The notes under the pieces were generated by a model, which did no database searches, was not told the origin of the DNA, and saw nothing but the letters and a program-made list of their open reading frames with translations. From contig PMAL01000149.1 of the NCBI GenBank assembly GCA_003152555.1, forward strand, positions 1 through 7,312: a stretch of 7,312 nt of DNA, read 5' to 3'. The position numbers were made by a program, and so were the translations under genes. Shown here piece by piece: positions 1 to 6,755 of this stretch (its first letter is position 1; every line of letters begins with the position of its first letter). The stretch is from Acidimicrobiaceae bacterium. Its GTDB lineage: Bacteria; Actinomycetota; Acidimicrobiia; Acidimicrobiales; RAAP-2.

Positions 1-924
1 ATCGCCGACGCGAAGGGCAGTGACCTCGTGCACTACCTCGAAGGGTTTGCCCACACGACCGCGCTCATGCAGAGGCCCGAGCAAATTGAACGGGTGGCCG
101 CGGAGTGCGCCATTGACCACGCGCGCGATGGCGTGGTCTACGCCGAAATCCGTTTCGCGCCCGAACTGCACACCCATGGCGGACTGTCGCTTTCGGACGT
201 CGTCAACTCGGTCTTGTCCGGTTTCGAGTTAGGCACGAAGGAGGCCGCGAACGAGGGCCACACCATCGTCGTGCGCACGATCATCTCGGCCATGCGCCAG
301 GCCCACATGAGCGAAGAGATCGCCGCCCTGGCAATCTCCTTCCGCGACCAGGGCGTGTGCGGCTTCGACATCGCGGGCCCGGAAGACGGATTCCCACCGA
401 CCGAGCACCTGCGCGCCTTTCACCTCATCCAGCGTGAGAATTTTCACTTGACGGTCCACGCAGGTGAAGCGTTCGGACTGCCGTCGCTGTGGGAGGCGGT
501 GCAGTTCTGCAACGCCGAGCGGCTCGGTCACGGCGTGCGCATCGTCGACGACATCACGCTCGTGGATGGCCACTACGAGTTAGGGCGACTCGCGAGCTAC
601 ATCCGCGACCGACGGATTCCACTCGAAGTCTGTCCCACGTCCAACGTGCACACCGGCGCCGCACGTTCAATTGCCACGCACCCCATTGAACTACTGCGCA
701 AGCTTCGTTTCCGCGTCACCGTCAATACGGACAACCGTCTCATGAGCGGCATCACCATGAGCAGCGAGTTCGAGGTCTGCGCGAACGCCTTCGGGTGGAC
801 GTTGGACGACATGCAGTGGTTGACACTCAACGCGGCGAAGAGTGCCTTCTTCCAGTTTGACTTGCGATTAGCCATGATTGACAACGTCATCAAGGCCGGT
901 TACAACGAACTGCGCTCGGCCTAG
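1..924 (+). CDS. add: Adenosine deaminase, 5' end outside the window
   Basis: Hydrolytic deamination of adenosine and 2'-deoxyadenosine to (deoxy)inosine; a cytosolic zinc enzyme of purine salvage. The frame is open from base 1, giving 307 visible codons. The codons before the GTG at 28 also fit the family, so that GTG is an internal valine and the gene starts upstream. Counted from the first visible codon, the zinc/active-site motif VHAGE lies at 152-156 (His153, Glu156), RLGHGVR at 174-180 (His177), PTSNVHTG at 212-219 and NTDNRLMSG at 242-250 (Asp244 as metal ligand). The usual N-terminal HxH zinc motif must lie before the window. The familiar TDD of animal and E. coli enzymes is TDN here, a form I recall from mycobacterial Add and so probably normal for the clade. 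It runs convergently into the sugar mutase gene, their stop codons overlapping. Family assignment is secure. Confidence 0.95.
   Translation: MADAKGSDLVHYLEGFAHTTALMQRPEQIERVAAECAIDHARDGVVYAEIRFAPELHTHGGLSLSDVVNSVLSGFELGTKEAANEGHTIVVRTIISAMRQAHMSEEIAALAISFRDQGVCGFDIAGPEDGFPPTEHLRAFHLIQRENFHLTVHAGEAFGLPSLWEAVQFCNAERLGHGVRIVDDITLVDGHYELGRLASYIRDRRIPLEVCPTSNVHTGAARSIATHPIELLRKLRFRVTVNTDNRLMSGITMSSEFEVCANAFGWTLDDMQWLTLNAAKSAFFQFDLRLAMIDNVIKAGYNELRSA
921..924. other. Tail-to-tail overlap: shared CTAG of two stop codons
   Basis: The palindrome CTAG holds the add stop (TAG, 922-924, plus strand) and the mutase stop (TAG read from 923 to 921, minus strand). There is no intergenic space, so termination signals for both transcripts must lie inside the opposite gene, or the mRNAs have complementary 3' ends. 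I saw no clear hairpin plus T-run around the junction. Confidence 0.9.
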
Positions 925-2579
925 AACTTCAACAATTCCGTAAGTTCGTTGCCCACGGCCACGAGTTGCTCGTGTGCGGCGTCACGTTGTTGTTGCAACG
1001 ACTCACCAGAGCCGGCGTCGCCCAGGATCTCGACGTAGGCCTTCAACTTGGGTTCGGTGCCCGAGGGACGTACGACGACGCGGCCGTGGGTTCCCAACTG
1101 CAACACCATGCCTTCCGTTGGCAGCAGACCGTGCCACCCCGACTCGAGGTCGACAACCTCGCTGACGTCAAGACCTCCGAGAGTGGATGGCGGCGACGCC
1201 CTCATTCGATTGACGGTCGCGGCGATGATGGACATTGCTTCAGGACCGTCGACACGAAACGAAAGCTGGCTGACGGCGTGCACGCCGTAACGCGATTCAA
1301 TCTCGTCGAGACGGTCGAGCAGGGTTTGGCCCTGCTGGGCGAGGTGATGCGCCAGATGACACAGCGCGAGACCGGCCGACATGCCGTCTTTGTCGGCAAC
1401 CAAGGGATCCACCGCGAATCCGAGCGCCTCTTCGTACCCGAAGCGCAGCACGCCATTTCCGGCCGATCGCGAAATCCACTTAAAGCCCGTCAATGTCTCG
1501 GCGAAGCGTACGTGTTGGGCGGCGGCCATTTTCTTGAGCATCGTCGAAGAGACAATGGACGTCGCGACTACGTCTCGCGAGGGATCGGCATCGCTCAGTA
1601 GCGTCGAGGCCAGCAGCCACCCAATTTCGTCACCGCGCAATGTTCGCCATCCCTTAGGACCCAGTACCGCCGCACCCAACCGGTCGGCGTCGGGGTCATT
1701 GGCGATCACCAGTGTTGACGAACTCTTGTCGGCCGTTGCCAGGGCACGATCGAGAGCGCCCGGCTCTTCCGGGTTGGGGAACGCCAGGGTCGGGAAATCT
1801 GCGTCGGGCAAGAACTGGGTGCCAACTGGTGTCACCGCGCTGAATCCGGCCGAGGTCAAGAGCTCCATCATGGACACGCCGCCCACCCCGTGCAGCGGCG
1901 TGTACGTCACGCGCAGCACGCTGCCGAAGGGCACGCCAAATCGTTCGACGAAGTGGCGTTGATAGTCGGCCCACAATTCGCCGGGCACGACCGAGTGCAG
2001 CGTGCTCGACCGGTCGCCGAGCACCGGCGTAGTCGCCTCACTGGCGAAGCGCTCGACCGTCTGGTCGTGGGGCGGAATGATCTGCGCGCCGTCAGCGGCG
2101 TAGAGCTTGAAGCCGTTGTCCTGGGCCGGATTGTGGCTGGCGGTAATCATGATGCCGGCGGCGGCTTTAAGTGCTTTCACGCTGTAGGCCACCAATGGCG
2201 TCGGCAGCGGCCCGGGCATCTCGTACACCTTGACGCCAGCCCCAAGCAGGACGGCGACCACTTCATTATTGAACGCTTCGGAGCCGTGGCGTCCGTCACG
2301 ACCCACTACGACACCACGCGAGAAGTCGAGGCCGAGTTCGCGCAGCCAAGCGATGACCCCCTGAGTGGCTCGGCGCACCGTGCAGCGATTCATTCCGGCC
2401 GGTCCGGCCATCTCGGGTCCGCGCAGACCGGCCGTGCCGAAGGTCAGTGGCGCATCGAAGCGCCGGCGGAGTTCTGTCTCGTCACCTTCCTCGAGCAATG
2501 CGGCGAGTGTCGCGCGATCCGTTTCATCGGGGTCGCCCGCCATCCATTCGGTGACCCGTTCAACCAGCGGTTGGTTCAC
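921..2579 (-). CDS. Phospho-sugar mutase (alpha-D-phosphohexomutase family), probable phosphopentomutase
   Basis: A 552-residue protein with the full set of alpha-D-phosphohexomutase motifs: FGTAGLRGP at 47-55; the phosphoserine loop TASHNP at 146-151 with Ser148; the Mg2+ loop DPDADR at 295-300; the sugar-binding loop GYEEALG at 381-387; and the phosphate-binding loop RPSGTEPK at 504-511. Length and the FGTAGLRG start match the PGM2/PgmB-like branch, some members of which are phosphopentomutases. Inference: placed with deoC and a nucleoside phosphorylase, and with no DeoB-type gene in the window, it most likely interconverts (deoxy)ribose-1-phosphate and 5-phosphate. Glucose- or mannose-phosphate mutase activity remains possible. 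The GTG start at 2579 overlaps the phosphorylase stop by 4 nt (GTGA). No clear Shine-Dalgarno precedes it, so it probably depends on translational coupling. The family is certain; the substrate is not. Confidence 0.93.
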   Translation of the reverse strand: MNQPLVERVTEWMAGDPDETDRATLAALLEEGDETELRRRFDAPLTFGTAGLRGPEMAGPAGMNRCTVRRATQGVIAWLRELGLDFSRGVVVGRDGRHGSEAFNNEVVAVLLGAGVKVYEMPGPLPTPLVAYSVKALKAAAGIMITASHNPAQDNGFKLYAADGAQIIPPHDQTVERFASEATTPVLGDRSSTLHSVVPGELWADYQRHFVERFGVPFGSVLRVTYTPLHGVGGVSMMELLTSAGFSAVTPVGTQFLPDADFPTLAFPNPEEPGALDRALATADKSSSTLVIANDPDADRLGAAVLGPKGWRTLRGDEIGWLLASTLLSDADPSRDVVATSIVSSTMLKKMAAAQHVRFAETLTGFKWISRSAGNGVLRFGYEEALGFAVDPLVADKDGMSAGLALCHLAHHLAQQGQTLLDRLDEIESRYGVHAVSQLSFRVDGPEAMSIIAATVNRMRASPPSTLGGLDVSEVVDLESGWHGLLPTEGMVLQLGTHGRVVVRPSGTEPKLKAYVEILGDAGSGESLQQQRDAAHEQLVAVGNELTELLKF

Positions 2580-3394
2580 AGGACCGGTACGAGTCGACCC
2601 AACAACGCGCCGAGCGAACCGGCCGCGTTCTGTCCCGCCTCCAGGACTTCGAGGTGATTGAGCGGTCCGGGCGATACGCCCGCCGCGAAATTAGAGACCA
2701 GGCTGAGACCCAGCACCTCGGCGCCCAGGTGTCGCGCGGCGATCGCCTCTAAGACGGTCGACATGCCGACCAACGACGCCCCCATGGTGCGCGCCATGTT
2801 GATCTCGGCGGGCGTCTCGTAGTGCGGTCCCCGGAATCCCGCGTAGACCCCTTCGGTCAGTTCCGGCGCGGTCTCGTGCACGACGGCACGAAGGCGAGCG
2901 CTATAGAGATCTGTGAGGTCCACGAATCGAGAACCGTAACTCTCGGGCGGCGGAAAGCCCTCCATGGGTGACGTCGAGGTCAGATTGATGTGGTCGCGTA
3001 TGACCACTACTGTCCCCGGTCCTTTGGAGGGATCAATACCGCCGCAGGCGTTGGTCAGTACCACTCTGGTCGCGCCGGCGGCGATCAGGGTGCGCACGGA
3101 GTGACAGACCTGGCTCGCGGTATTGCCTTCGTAAAGGTGCACCCGACCCGAGACGAGCGCGACATGACGGCCGCCGACGTCGAGCGTCAGGATTTGTCCG
3201 CTGTGACCGGCCACCGTGGGCGCCACAAAGCCGACCAACGTCGAGGTACTGATTTCACTTGTCGGCGTGCCCAGGGCGCTCGCGCCTTCTCGCCACCCCG
3301 AGCCCAGCACGATCACGATGTCGTAGGAATCTACGCCGCTCTTTGCACGAAGCTCAACACTCGCGCGCTCGGCCAGGTCGTAGGGATTGGCCAC
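2576..3394 (-). CDS. punA: Purine nucleoside phosphorylase, trimeric (PNP/PunA) class
   Basis: Phosphorolysis of purine (deoxy)nucleosides to free base and (deoxy)ribose-1-phosphate; cytosolic, expected trimer. With the start at 3394 it has 272 residues, close to the mycobacterial enzyme (about 268). Visible motifs: phosphate loop GSGW at 31-34, GHSG at 63-66 (His64), GRVHLYEG at 83-90, LTNACGG at 113-119, GPHYETPAE at 189-197 (Glu193), VGMST at 209-213, and SNFAAG at 234-239 (Asn235). Glu193 and Asn235 match the Glu/Asn pair that selects 6-oxopurines in trimeric PNPs, so inosine and guanosine, not adenosine, are the expected substrates. This fits the neighbouring adenosine deaminase. Start choice: the GTG at 3394 shares a base with the upstream stop (TAGTG), has a weak GGTGGG 6 nt ahead, and matches family length. 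A GTG at 3415 (279 residues) is the alternative. Confidence 0.93.
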   Translation of the reverse strand: MANPYDLAERASVELRAKSGVDSYDIVIVLGSGWREGASALGTPTSEISTSTLVGFVAPTVAGHSGQILTLDVGGRHVALVSGRVHLYEGNTASQVCHSVRTLIAAGATRVVLTNACGGIDPSKGPGTVVVIRDHINLTSTSPMEGFPPPESYGSRFVDLTDLYSARLRAVVHETAPELTEGVYAGFRGPHYETPAEINMARTMGASLVGMSTVLEAIAARHLGAEVLGLSLVSNFAAGVSPGPLNHLEVLEAGQNAAGSLGALLGRLVPVL

Positions 3395-4254
3395 TACTGA
3401 CCCACCGTGTGCCACACCGTGGAGGTCTCCACGAAGGCGCGCAGACGCCGCAGCGACGCGGCGTCGCCGCGATGCTCGTCGGGTCGAAGTACTCGTTTGA
3501 TGGAACCGGCCGCCAGGGCGCTCAGTTCAATGGCCTCGTCGTTGCTCACTCCCTCGAGGTCAATTCCGTCGATGTCCTCGTGCGTCGCCAACGTCGGCGT
3601 CAATTCGCCGGTGTAGCCCGTAATGATGTTGAGTAGTCCCGCGGGAAAGTCCGAAGTGGCGGACATTTCGCCGAGCAACACCGCGGGGGTCGGACGGATC
3701 TCGCTCGGAATCGCGAGCACGGTATTGCCCACAACAATCGGGGCGAGCACCGTATCCACAAAACCCTCGAGTGAAGACTCTTGAGGCGCCACCACCGCGA
3801 CGACGCCGCTCGGGGTGGGCAACGAGAAGTTGAAGAAGGGTCCGGCGACGGGATTGGCGCCGCCGAGCACCTGGGTGATCTTGTCAGCCCACCCGGCGTA
3901 CCAGACAATCCGGTCTATCGAACGCGACACGCAGGATTTCGCGGCGGCGTCCTTCAGCCCTTCGGCCAGTCCCACGTGCTCGGCCAACTCGGCCCGGCGC
4001 GACTCGGCCATTTCGGCCAGACGGTAGATGACCTGGCCACGGTTATAGGCCGTCGCACCCCACCACTTGGGCTGAGCGGCGCGCGCGGCCGTTACGGCAT
4101 CGCGCAGGTCCTTCCTCGAACCCTGGGCCACGTTGGCCAAGAATTCACCCTTGGATGAGAGCACCTCGTAACTGCGGCCCGACTCCGAACGCGGGAACGC
4201 GCCGTTGATGAGCAGTTTGTAGGTCTTGCGGACGTCTTGGCGAGCATCAGACAT
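3394..4254 (-). CDS. Half-length aldehyde dehydrogenase homologue without catalytic domain (ALDH16 C-terminal-like)
   Basis: A 286-residue protein; standard ALDHs have about 480-500. Residues 12-240 align by eye with the N-terminal half of the ALDH encoded just upstream: YKLLINGAF (12-20) against YGLFIDGRF, and the same YAGWADK in both (119-125 here, 142-148 there). Catalytic features are degenerate or absent. PWN is replaced by PQE (157-159), the coenzyme-binding lysine of VLKPAE is lost (VLAIPSE, 179-185), FTGST is replaced by a diverged IDLEGVSND stretch, and there is no ELGGK, no catalytic cysteine and no EEIFGP. It therefore cannot oxidise aldehydes alone. In ALDH16 enzymes an extra C-terminal Rossmann-like domain with a beta-flap packs on a normal ALDH; I infer this is that domain as a separate subunit. 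The ATG at 4254 overlaps the upstream stop by 8 nt and has GGAGG 9 nt ahead, which favours a working gene over decay. Function not established. Confidence 0.85.
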   Translation of the reverse strand: MSDARQDVRKTYKLLINGAFPRSESGRSYEVLSSKGEFLANVAQGSRKDLRDAVTAARAAQPKWWGATAYNRGQVIYRLAEMAESRRAELAEHVGLAEGLKDAAAKSCVSRSIDRIVWYAGWADKITQVLGGANPVAGPFFNFSLPTPSGVVAVVAPQESSLEGFVDTVLAPIVVGNTVLAIPSEIRPTPAVLLGEMSATSDFPAGLLNIITGYTGELTPTLATHEDIDGIDLEGVSNDEAIELSALAAGSIKRVLRPDEHRGDAASLRRLRAFVETSTVWHTVGQ

Positions 4255-5713
4255 TGAGGTAGGCCTCCAAACCGTGACGCCCGCCCTCGCGACCGAAGCC
4301 CGACTCGCGCATGCCACCGAAGGGGCTGCTCGGATCGAACCGGTTATACGTATTGGCCCAGATGACGCCGGCGCGTAGGCGTTGGGCGACCCACAGCGTG
4401 CGGCTACCCTTCTCGCTCCACACGCCACAGGCCAGTCCGTAGTTGGTGTTGTTGGCCTTGGCGACCGCCTCCTCGGGAGTGCGGAAGGTGAGCACCGACA
4501 GGACCGGACCAAAGATTTCTTCGCGCGCAATGCGGTGTGACTGGGTGACGTCGGCAAAGACGGTCGGCGCGAACCAGTAACCCTTGTCGGGCAGCACGCA
4601 CGAACTGGTGTAGCGGGTGGCCCCTTCGCTCATCCCGTAGTCGGTGAGTTCCTTGATCCTTGCCAGTTGGGCGGCCGAATTGATGGCCCCGACGTCGGTG
4701 TTCTTGTCCATGGGATCGCCCACGCGCAACTGCTCGACACGACGCACCAGGCGACGCAGCACTTCGTCGGCGACCGACTCTTGGACGAGCAGACGCGAAC
4801 CGGCGCAGCAGACGTGGCCCTGGTTAAAGAAGATGCCGTCGATTATGCCTTCGATCATCTCGTCAATCGGCGCGTCGTCGAAGACAATGTTGGCTCCCTT
4901 GCCACCCAACTCCAACGTGAGGCGCTTATTGCTCGCAGCGGTGCGTTGCTGGATGAGCCGACCCACTTCGGTCGAGCCAGTAAAGGCAATCTTGTTCACG
5001 CCGGGGTGGTCAACGAGCGCCGCACCGGCCACGCCGTCACCGGTCAGGATGTTCACGACTCCGTCGGGTAGCTCCGCCTGTTGGAGAATCTCCGCCAAGA
5101 CCAAGGCCGTGAGCGGCGTAGTTTCGGCGGGCTTTAGGACGCAAGTGTTGCCGGCAGCGAGGGCGGGCGCTAACTTCCACGCCGCCATGAGCAGGGGAAA
5201 GTTCCAGGGGATAATCTGGCCGGCGACGCCGATGGGCTGGGGACTCACGCCGAACCCGGCGTGGTCCAACTTGTCGGCCCAGCCCGCGTAATAGAAGAAG
5301 TGCGCCGCGGCGAGCGGAATATCGATATCGCGAGACTCGCGGATCGGCTTGCCATTATCTAGCGTCTCAACAACCGCCAACTCGCGAGAGCGTTCCAAGA
5401 TCAAACGGGCGATGCGAAAGAGGTACTTGGCCCGCTCGGCGCCGGTGGTCTTGGACCACACCGTGTCGTACGCCTTACGCGCGGCGGCAACCGCGCGGTC
5501 AACGTCGGCGGCGTTGGCCGACGAGACCATGGCGAGCGTCTCTTCGGTCGCGGGATTCAGACTGGCGAACTGTTCGTGCGTCGACGGATCCGTGAACCTC
5601 CCGTCGATGAAGAGTCCGTAACTGGGCCGCAGTCGCGCGATGGCGGCCAACTCGGGAGCCGGGTCGTATTGCAGCGAGCCCAACGTCGAACTTTCGAGCG
5701 ATTTGTCCGTCAT
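4247..5713 (-). CDS. NAD(P)+-dependent aldehyde dehydrogenase, full length
   Basis: Oxidises an aldehyde to the acid with NAD(P)+; cytosolic. It has 488 residues with the whole catalytic set: PWN 169-171; Lys194 in VLKPAE for coenzyme; FTGSTEVG 244-251; general base Glu268 in ELGGK 268-272; nucleophile Cys302 in GHVCCAG 299-305; EEIFGPV 398-404 with Glu399; and PFGGMRESGFGRE 464-476. The N-terminal half is the coenzyme domain, residues from about 268 the catalytic domain. It lies 1 nt after deoC (TGATATG), so acetaldehyde from deoxyribose-5-phosphate cleavage is the likeliest substrate; glyceraldehyde-3-phosphate or another aldehyde is possible. The ATG at 5713 is chosen because GGAG sits 6 nt ahead; an in-frame ATG at 5788 lies inside deoC and adds a 25-residue tail with no ALDH character. 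It overlaps the half-ALDH by 8 nt. The pair is reminiscent of two-part ALDH16. Confidence 0.93.
   Translation of the reverse strand: MTDKSLESSTLGSLQYDPAPELAAIARLRPSYGLFIDGRFTDPSTHEQFASLNPATEETLAMVSSANAADVDRAVAAARKAYDTVWSKTTGAERAKYLFRIARLILERSRELAVVETLDNGKPIRESRDIDIPLAAAHFFYYAGWADKLDHAGFGVSPQPIGVAGQIIPWNFPLLMAAWKLAPALAAGNTCVLKPAETTPLTALVLAEILQQAELPDGVVNILTGDGVAGAALVDHPGVNKIAFTGSTEVGRLIQQRTAASNKRLTLELGGKGANIVFDDAPIDEMIEGIIDGIFFNQGHVCCAGSRLLVQESVADEVLRRLVRRVEQLRVGDPMDKNTDVGAINSAAQLARIKELTDYGMSEGATRYTSSCVLPDKGYWFAPTVFADVTQSHRIAREEIFGPVLSVLTFRTPEEAVAKANNTNYGLACGVWSEKGSRTLWVAQRLRAGVIWANTYNRFDPSSPFGGMRESGFGREGGRHGLEAYLNV
4264..4268 (-). promoter_or_regulatory. Ribosome binding site fixing the start of the half-ALDH
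   Basis: GGAGG (minus strand) ends 9 nt before the ATG at 4254 and lies inside the last codons of the full-length ALDH. It supports this ATG over the in-frame upstream starts that would add about 100 Arg/Pro/Ser-rich residues unlike any ALDH. It also indicates that the two ALDH proteins are initiated separately. Confidence 0.65.
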
Positions 5714-5714
5714 A

Positions 5715-6707
5715 TCAGTCTCCACTGAATTCGTCGGAGCGAACGTACGCGCCGCGCTGCTGCTTGAGACGTTGGCGCAACAGGTCATTCAATAACGACG
5801 AGGCCCCGAAGCGAAAGAGGTCGGGCGTGAGCCACGTCGATCCAGCTGTTTCGTTCACGATCACCAAATAACGAATCGCGTCCTTCGCGGTGCGGATGCC
5901 GCCCGCTACCTTGACGCCCACCAAACGACCGGACGACTCAGCGAAGTCGCGCACCGCTTCAAGCATGACGAGCGCGACCGGGGTGGTGGCCGCCACGGGC
6001 AACTTGCCGGTCGAGGTCTTGATGAAGTCCGCGCCGCCGAGCATGGCGAGCCAACTGGCCCGTCGCACGTTGTCGTAGGTCACCAATTCGCCGGTTTCTA
6101 GGATCACCTTCAGATGAGCCGATCCGCACGCTTCCTTCACGGCCACGATTTCGTCGAAGACCTGTCCCAGACGGCCGGAAAGGAACGCGCCACGATCGAT
6201 CACCATGTCGATCTCGTCGGCACCAGCGTCGACCGCGTCAGCCACGTCGAGCAGTTTCACTCTCATCGACGCCCGTCCCGACGGAAAGGCCGTCGCGACG
6301 GCCGCCACTTTGACCGGTGAATCACCCAGTACCGACCGGGCGTGCCCGACGAGGTCGGGATAAACGCACACGGCGGCGACCGGCGGCACACTGTCGTCAT
6401 TAGCGTCAGGACGCATTGCCTTGGTGCAGAGCGACGTCACCCGTCCGAAGGTGTCGGCGCCCTCGAGCGTGGTGAGGTCGACCATAGAAATAGCGAGGTT
6501 GAGGGCCGCCGACTTCGTGGATTTCTTGATGGACCGCGTCGCCAATTTCGCCACCCGGGCCTCGGCACCGACGGCGTCCACGCCGCTCAGTGCGATAAGA
6601 ATGGCGCTCAATTGCGCTTCGGATTCAATACGAGCAAGCTGATTGGAGTCCGAGATTATTACACCGCGATCCTCTGGGGTTACCAATCGCAACGGTGCGG
6701 TACTCAC
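5715..6707 (-). CDS. deoC: 2-deoxyribose-5-phosphate aldolase
   Basis: Reversible cleavage of 2-deoxyribose-5-phosphate to acetaldehyde and glyceraldehyde-3-phosphate, a class I (Schiff-base) aldolase of deoxynucleoside catabolism. It has 330 residues, longer than E. coli DeoC (about 260) because of an N-terminal extension. Residues: Schiff-base Lys230 in FIKTSTGK (228-235); Lys266 in GVKVAGGIRT (264-273), equivalent to E. coli Lys201; Asp167 in DEIDMVI (164-170), equivalent to Asp102; KVILETGEL at 200-208; and the C-terminal phosphate-binding loop RFGASSLL at 299-306. Here the usual KPAGG is KVAGG. The GTG at 6707 is the best start I see, but no Shine-Dalgarno precedes it. A TANNNT -10-like element 7 nt upstream fits leaderless initiation. 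It is the first gene of the coupled deoC-ALDH-half ALDH-PNP-mutase run. Confidence 0.94.
   Translation of the reverse strand: MSTAPLRLVTPEDRGVIISDSNQLARIESEAQLSAILIALSGVDAVGAEARVAKLATRSIKKSTKSAALNLAISMVDLTTLEGADTFGRVTSLCTKAMRPDANDDSVPPVAAVCVYPDLVGHARSVLGDSPVKVAAVATAFPSGRASMRVKLLDVADAVDAGADEIDMVIDRGAFLSGRLGQVFDEIVAVKEACGSAHLKVILETGELVTYDNVRRASWLAMLGGADFIKTSTGKLPVAATTPVALVMLEAVRDFAESSGRLVGVKVAGGIRTAKDAIRYLVIVNETAGSTWLTPDLFRFGASSLLNDLLRQRLKQQRGAYVRSDEFSGD
5719..5723 (-). promoter_or_regulatory. Ribosome binding site of the full-length ALDH
   Basis: GGAGA (minus strand) with its GGAG core 6 nt before the ATG at 5713, inside the last codons of deoC. It fixes the ALDH start next to the deoC stop and rules out the earlier in-frame ATG at 5788. 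Confidence 0.6.
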
Positions 6708-6755
6708 TTGAACAACGCTAGCAACGGTGGGCAGGATTACCCAAACGTCGCGGTG
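6708..6755 (-). promoter_or_regulatory. rmlC-deoC gap with a possible leaderless deoC promoter
   Basis: This is the only intergenic stretch in the window (48 nt). Reading the minus strand, TAGCGT (6720-6715) fits the actinobacterial -10 pattern TANNNT. TTGGGT (6744-6739) could be a weak -35 with an 18-nt spacer. Only 7 nt separate the -10 from the deoC GTG and no ribosome binding site is visible, as expected for a leaderless mRNA. There is also a tiny TGGG/CCCA inverted repeat too short to call an operator or terminator. It is a consensus match by eye in GC-rich DNA, so tentative; read-through from rmlC is equally possible. Confidence 0.25.

Noticed and set aside
28..30. GTG at 28 as the start of add
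   Set aside because: The frame is open to base 1, and the N-terminal HxH zinc motif required by the family is missing from the visible part, so the gene is cut by the window edge.
1890..2657. Long plus-strand open frame (255 codons) opposite the sugar mutase, and similar ones at 966-1601 and 6342-6893
   Set aside because: They are antisense to genes with clear conserved motifs; their translations are Arg/His/Gly-rich with no recognisable domain, as expected of shadow frames in GC-rich DNA.
3394..4254. Half-ALDH as a decaying pseudogene
   Set aside because: The frame is intact, with its own ribosome binding site and coupled overlaps at both ends. Loss covers exactly the catalytic half, matching a known domain arrangement rather than random decay.
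4247..4260. Programmed frameshift joining the two ALDH genes
   Set aside because: No slippery heptamer or obvious downstream structure is visible, and the second gene has its own ribosome binding site and ATG.
4255..4557. In-frame upstream extension of the half-ALDH of about 100 residues
   Set aside because: It runs inside the ALDH gene on the same strand, is rich in Arg, Pro and Ser with no ALDH similarity, and the ATG at 4254 has a good GGAGG.
5714..5788. Upstream ATG for the full-length ALDH at 5788
   Set aside because: It lies inside deoC, adds 25 residues with no ALDH character, and the ATG at 5713 has GGAG at good spacing right after the deoC stop.
6728..6743. TGGG/CCCA inverted repeat as operator or rmlC terminator
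   Set aside because: The stem is only 4 bp with an 8-nt loop and no T-run; too common in GC-rich DNA to call.
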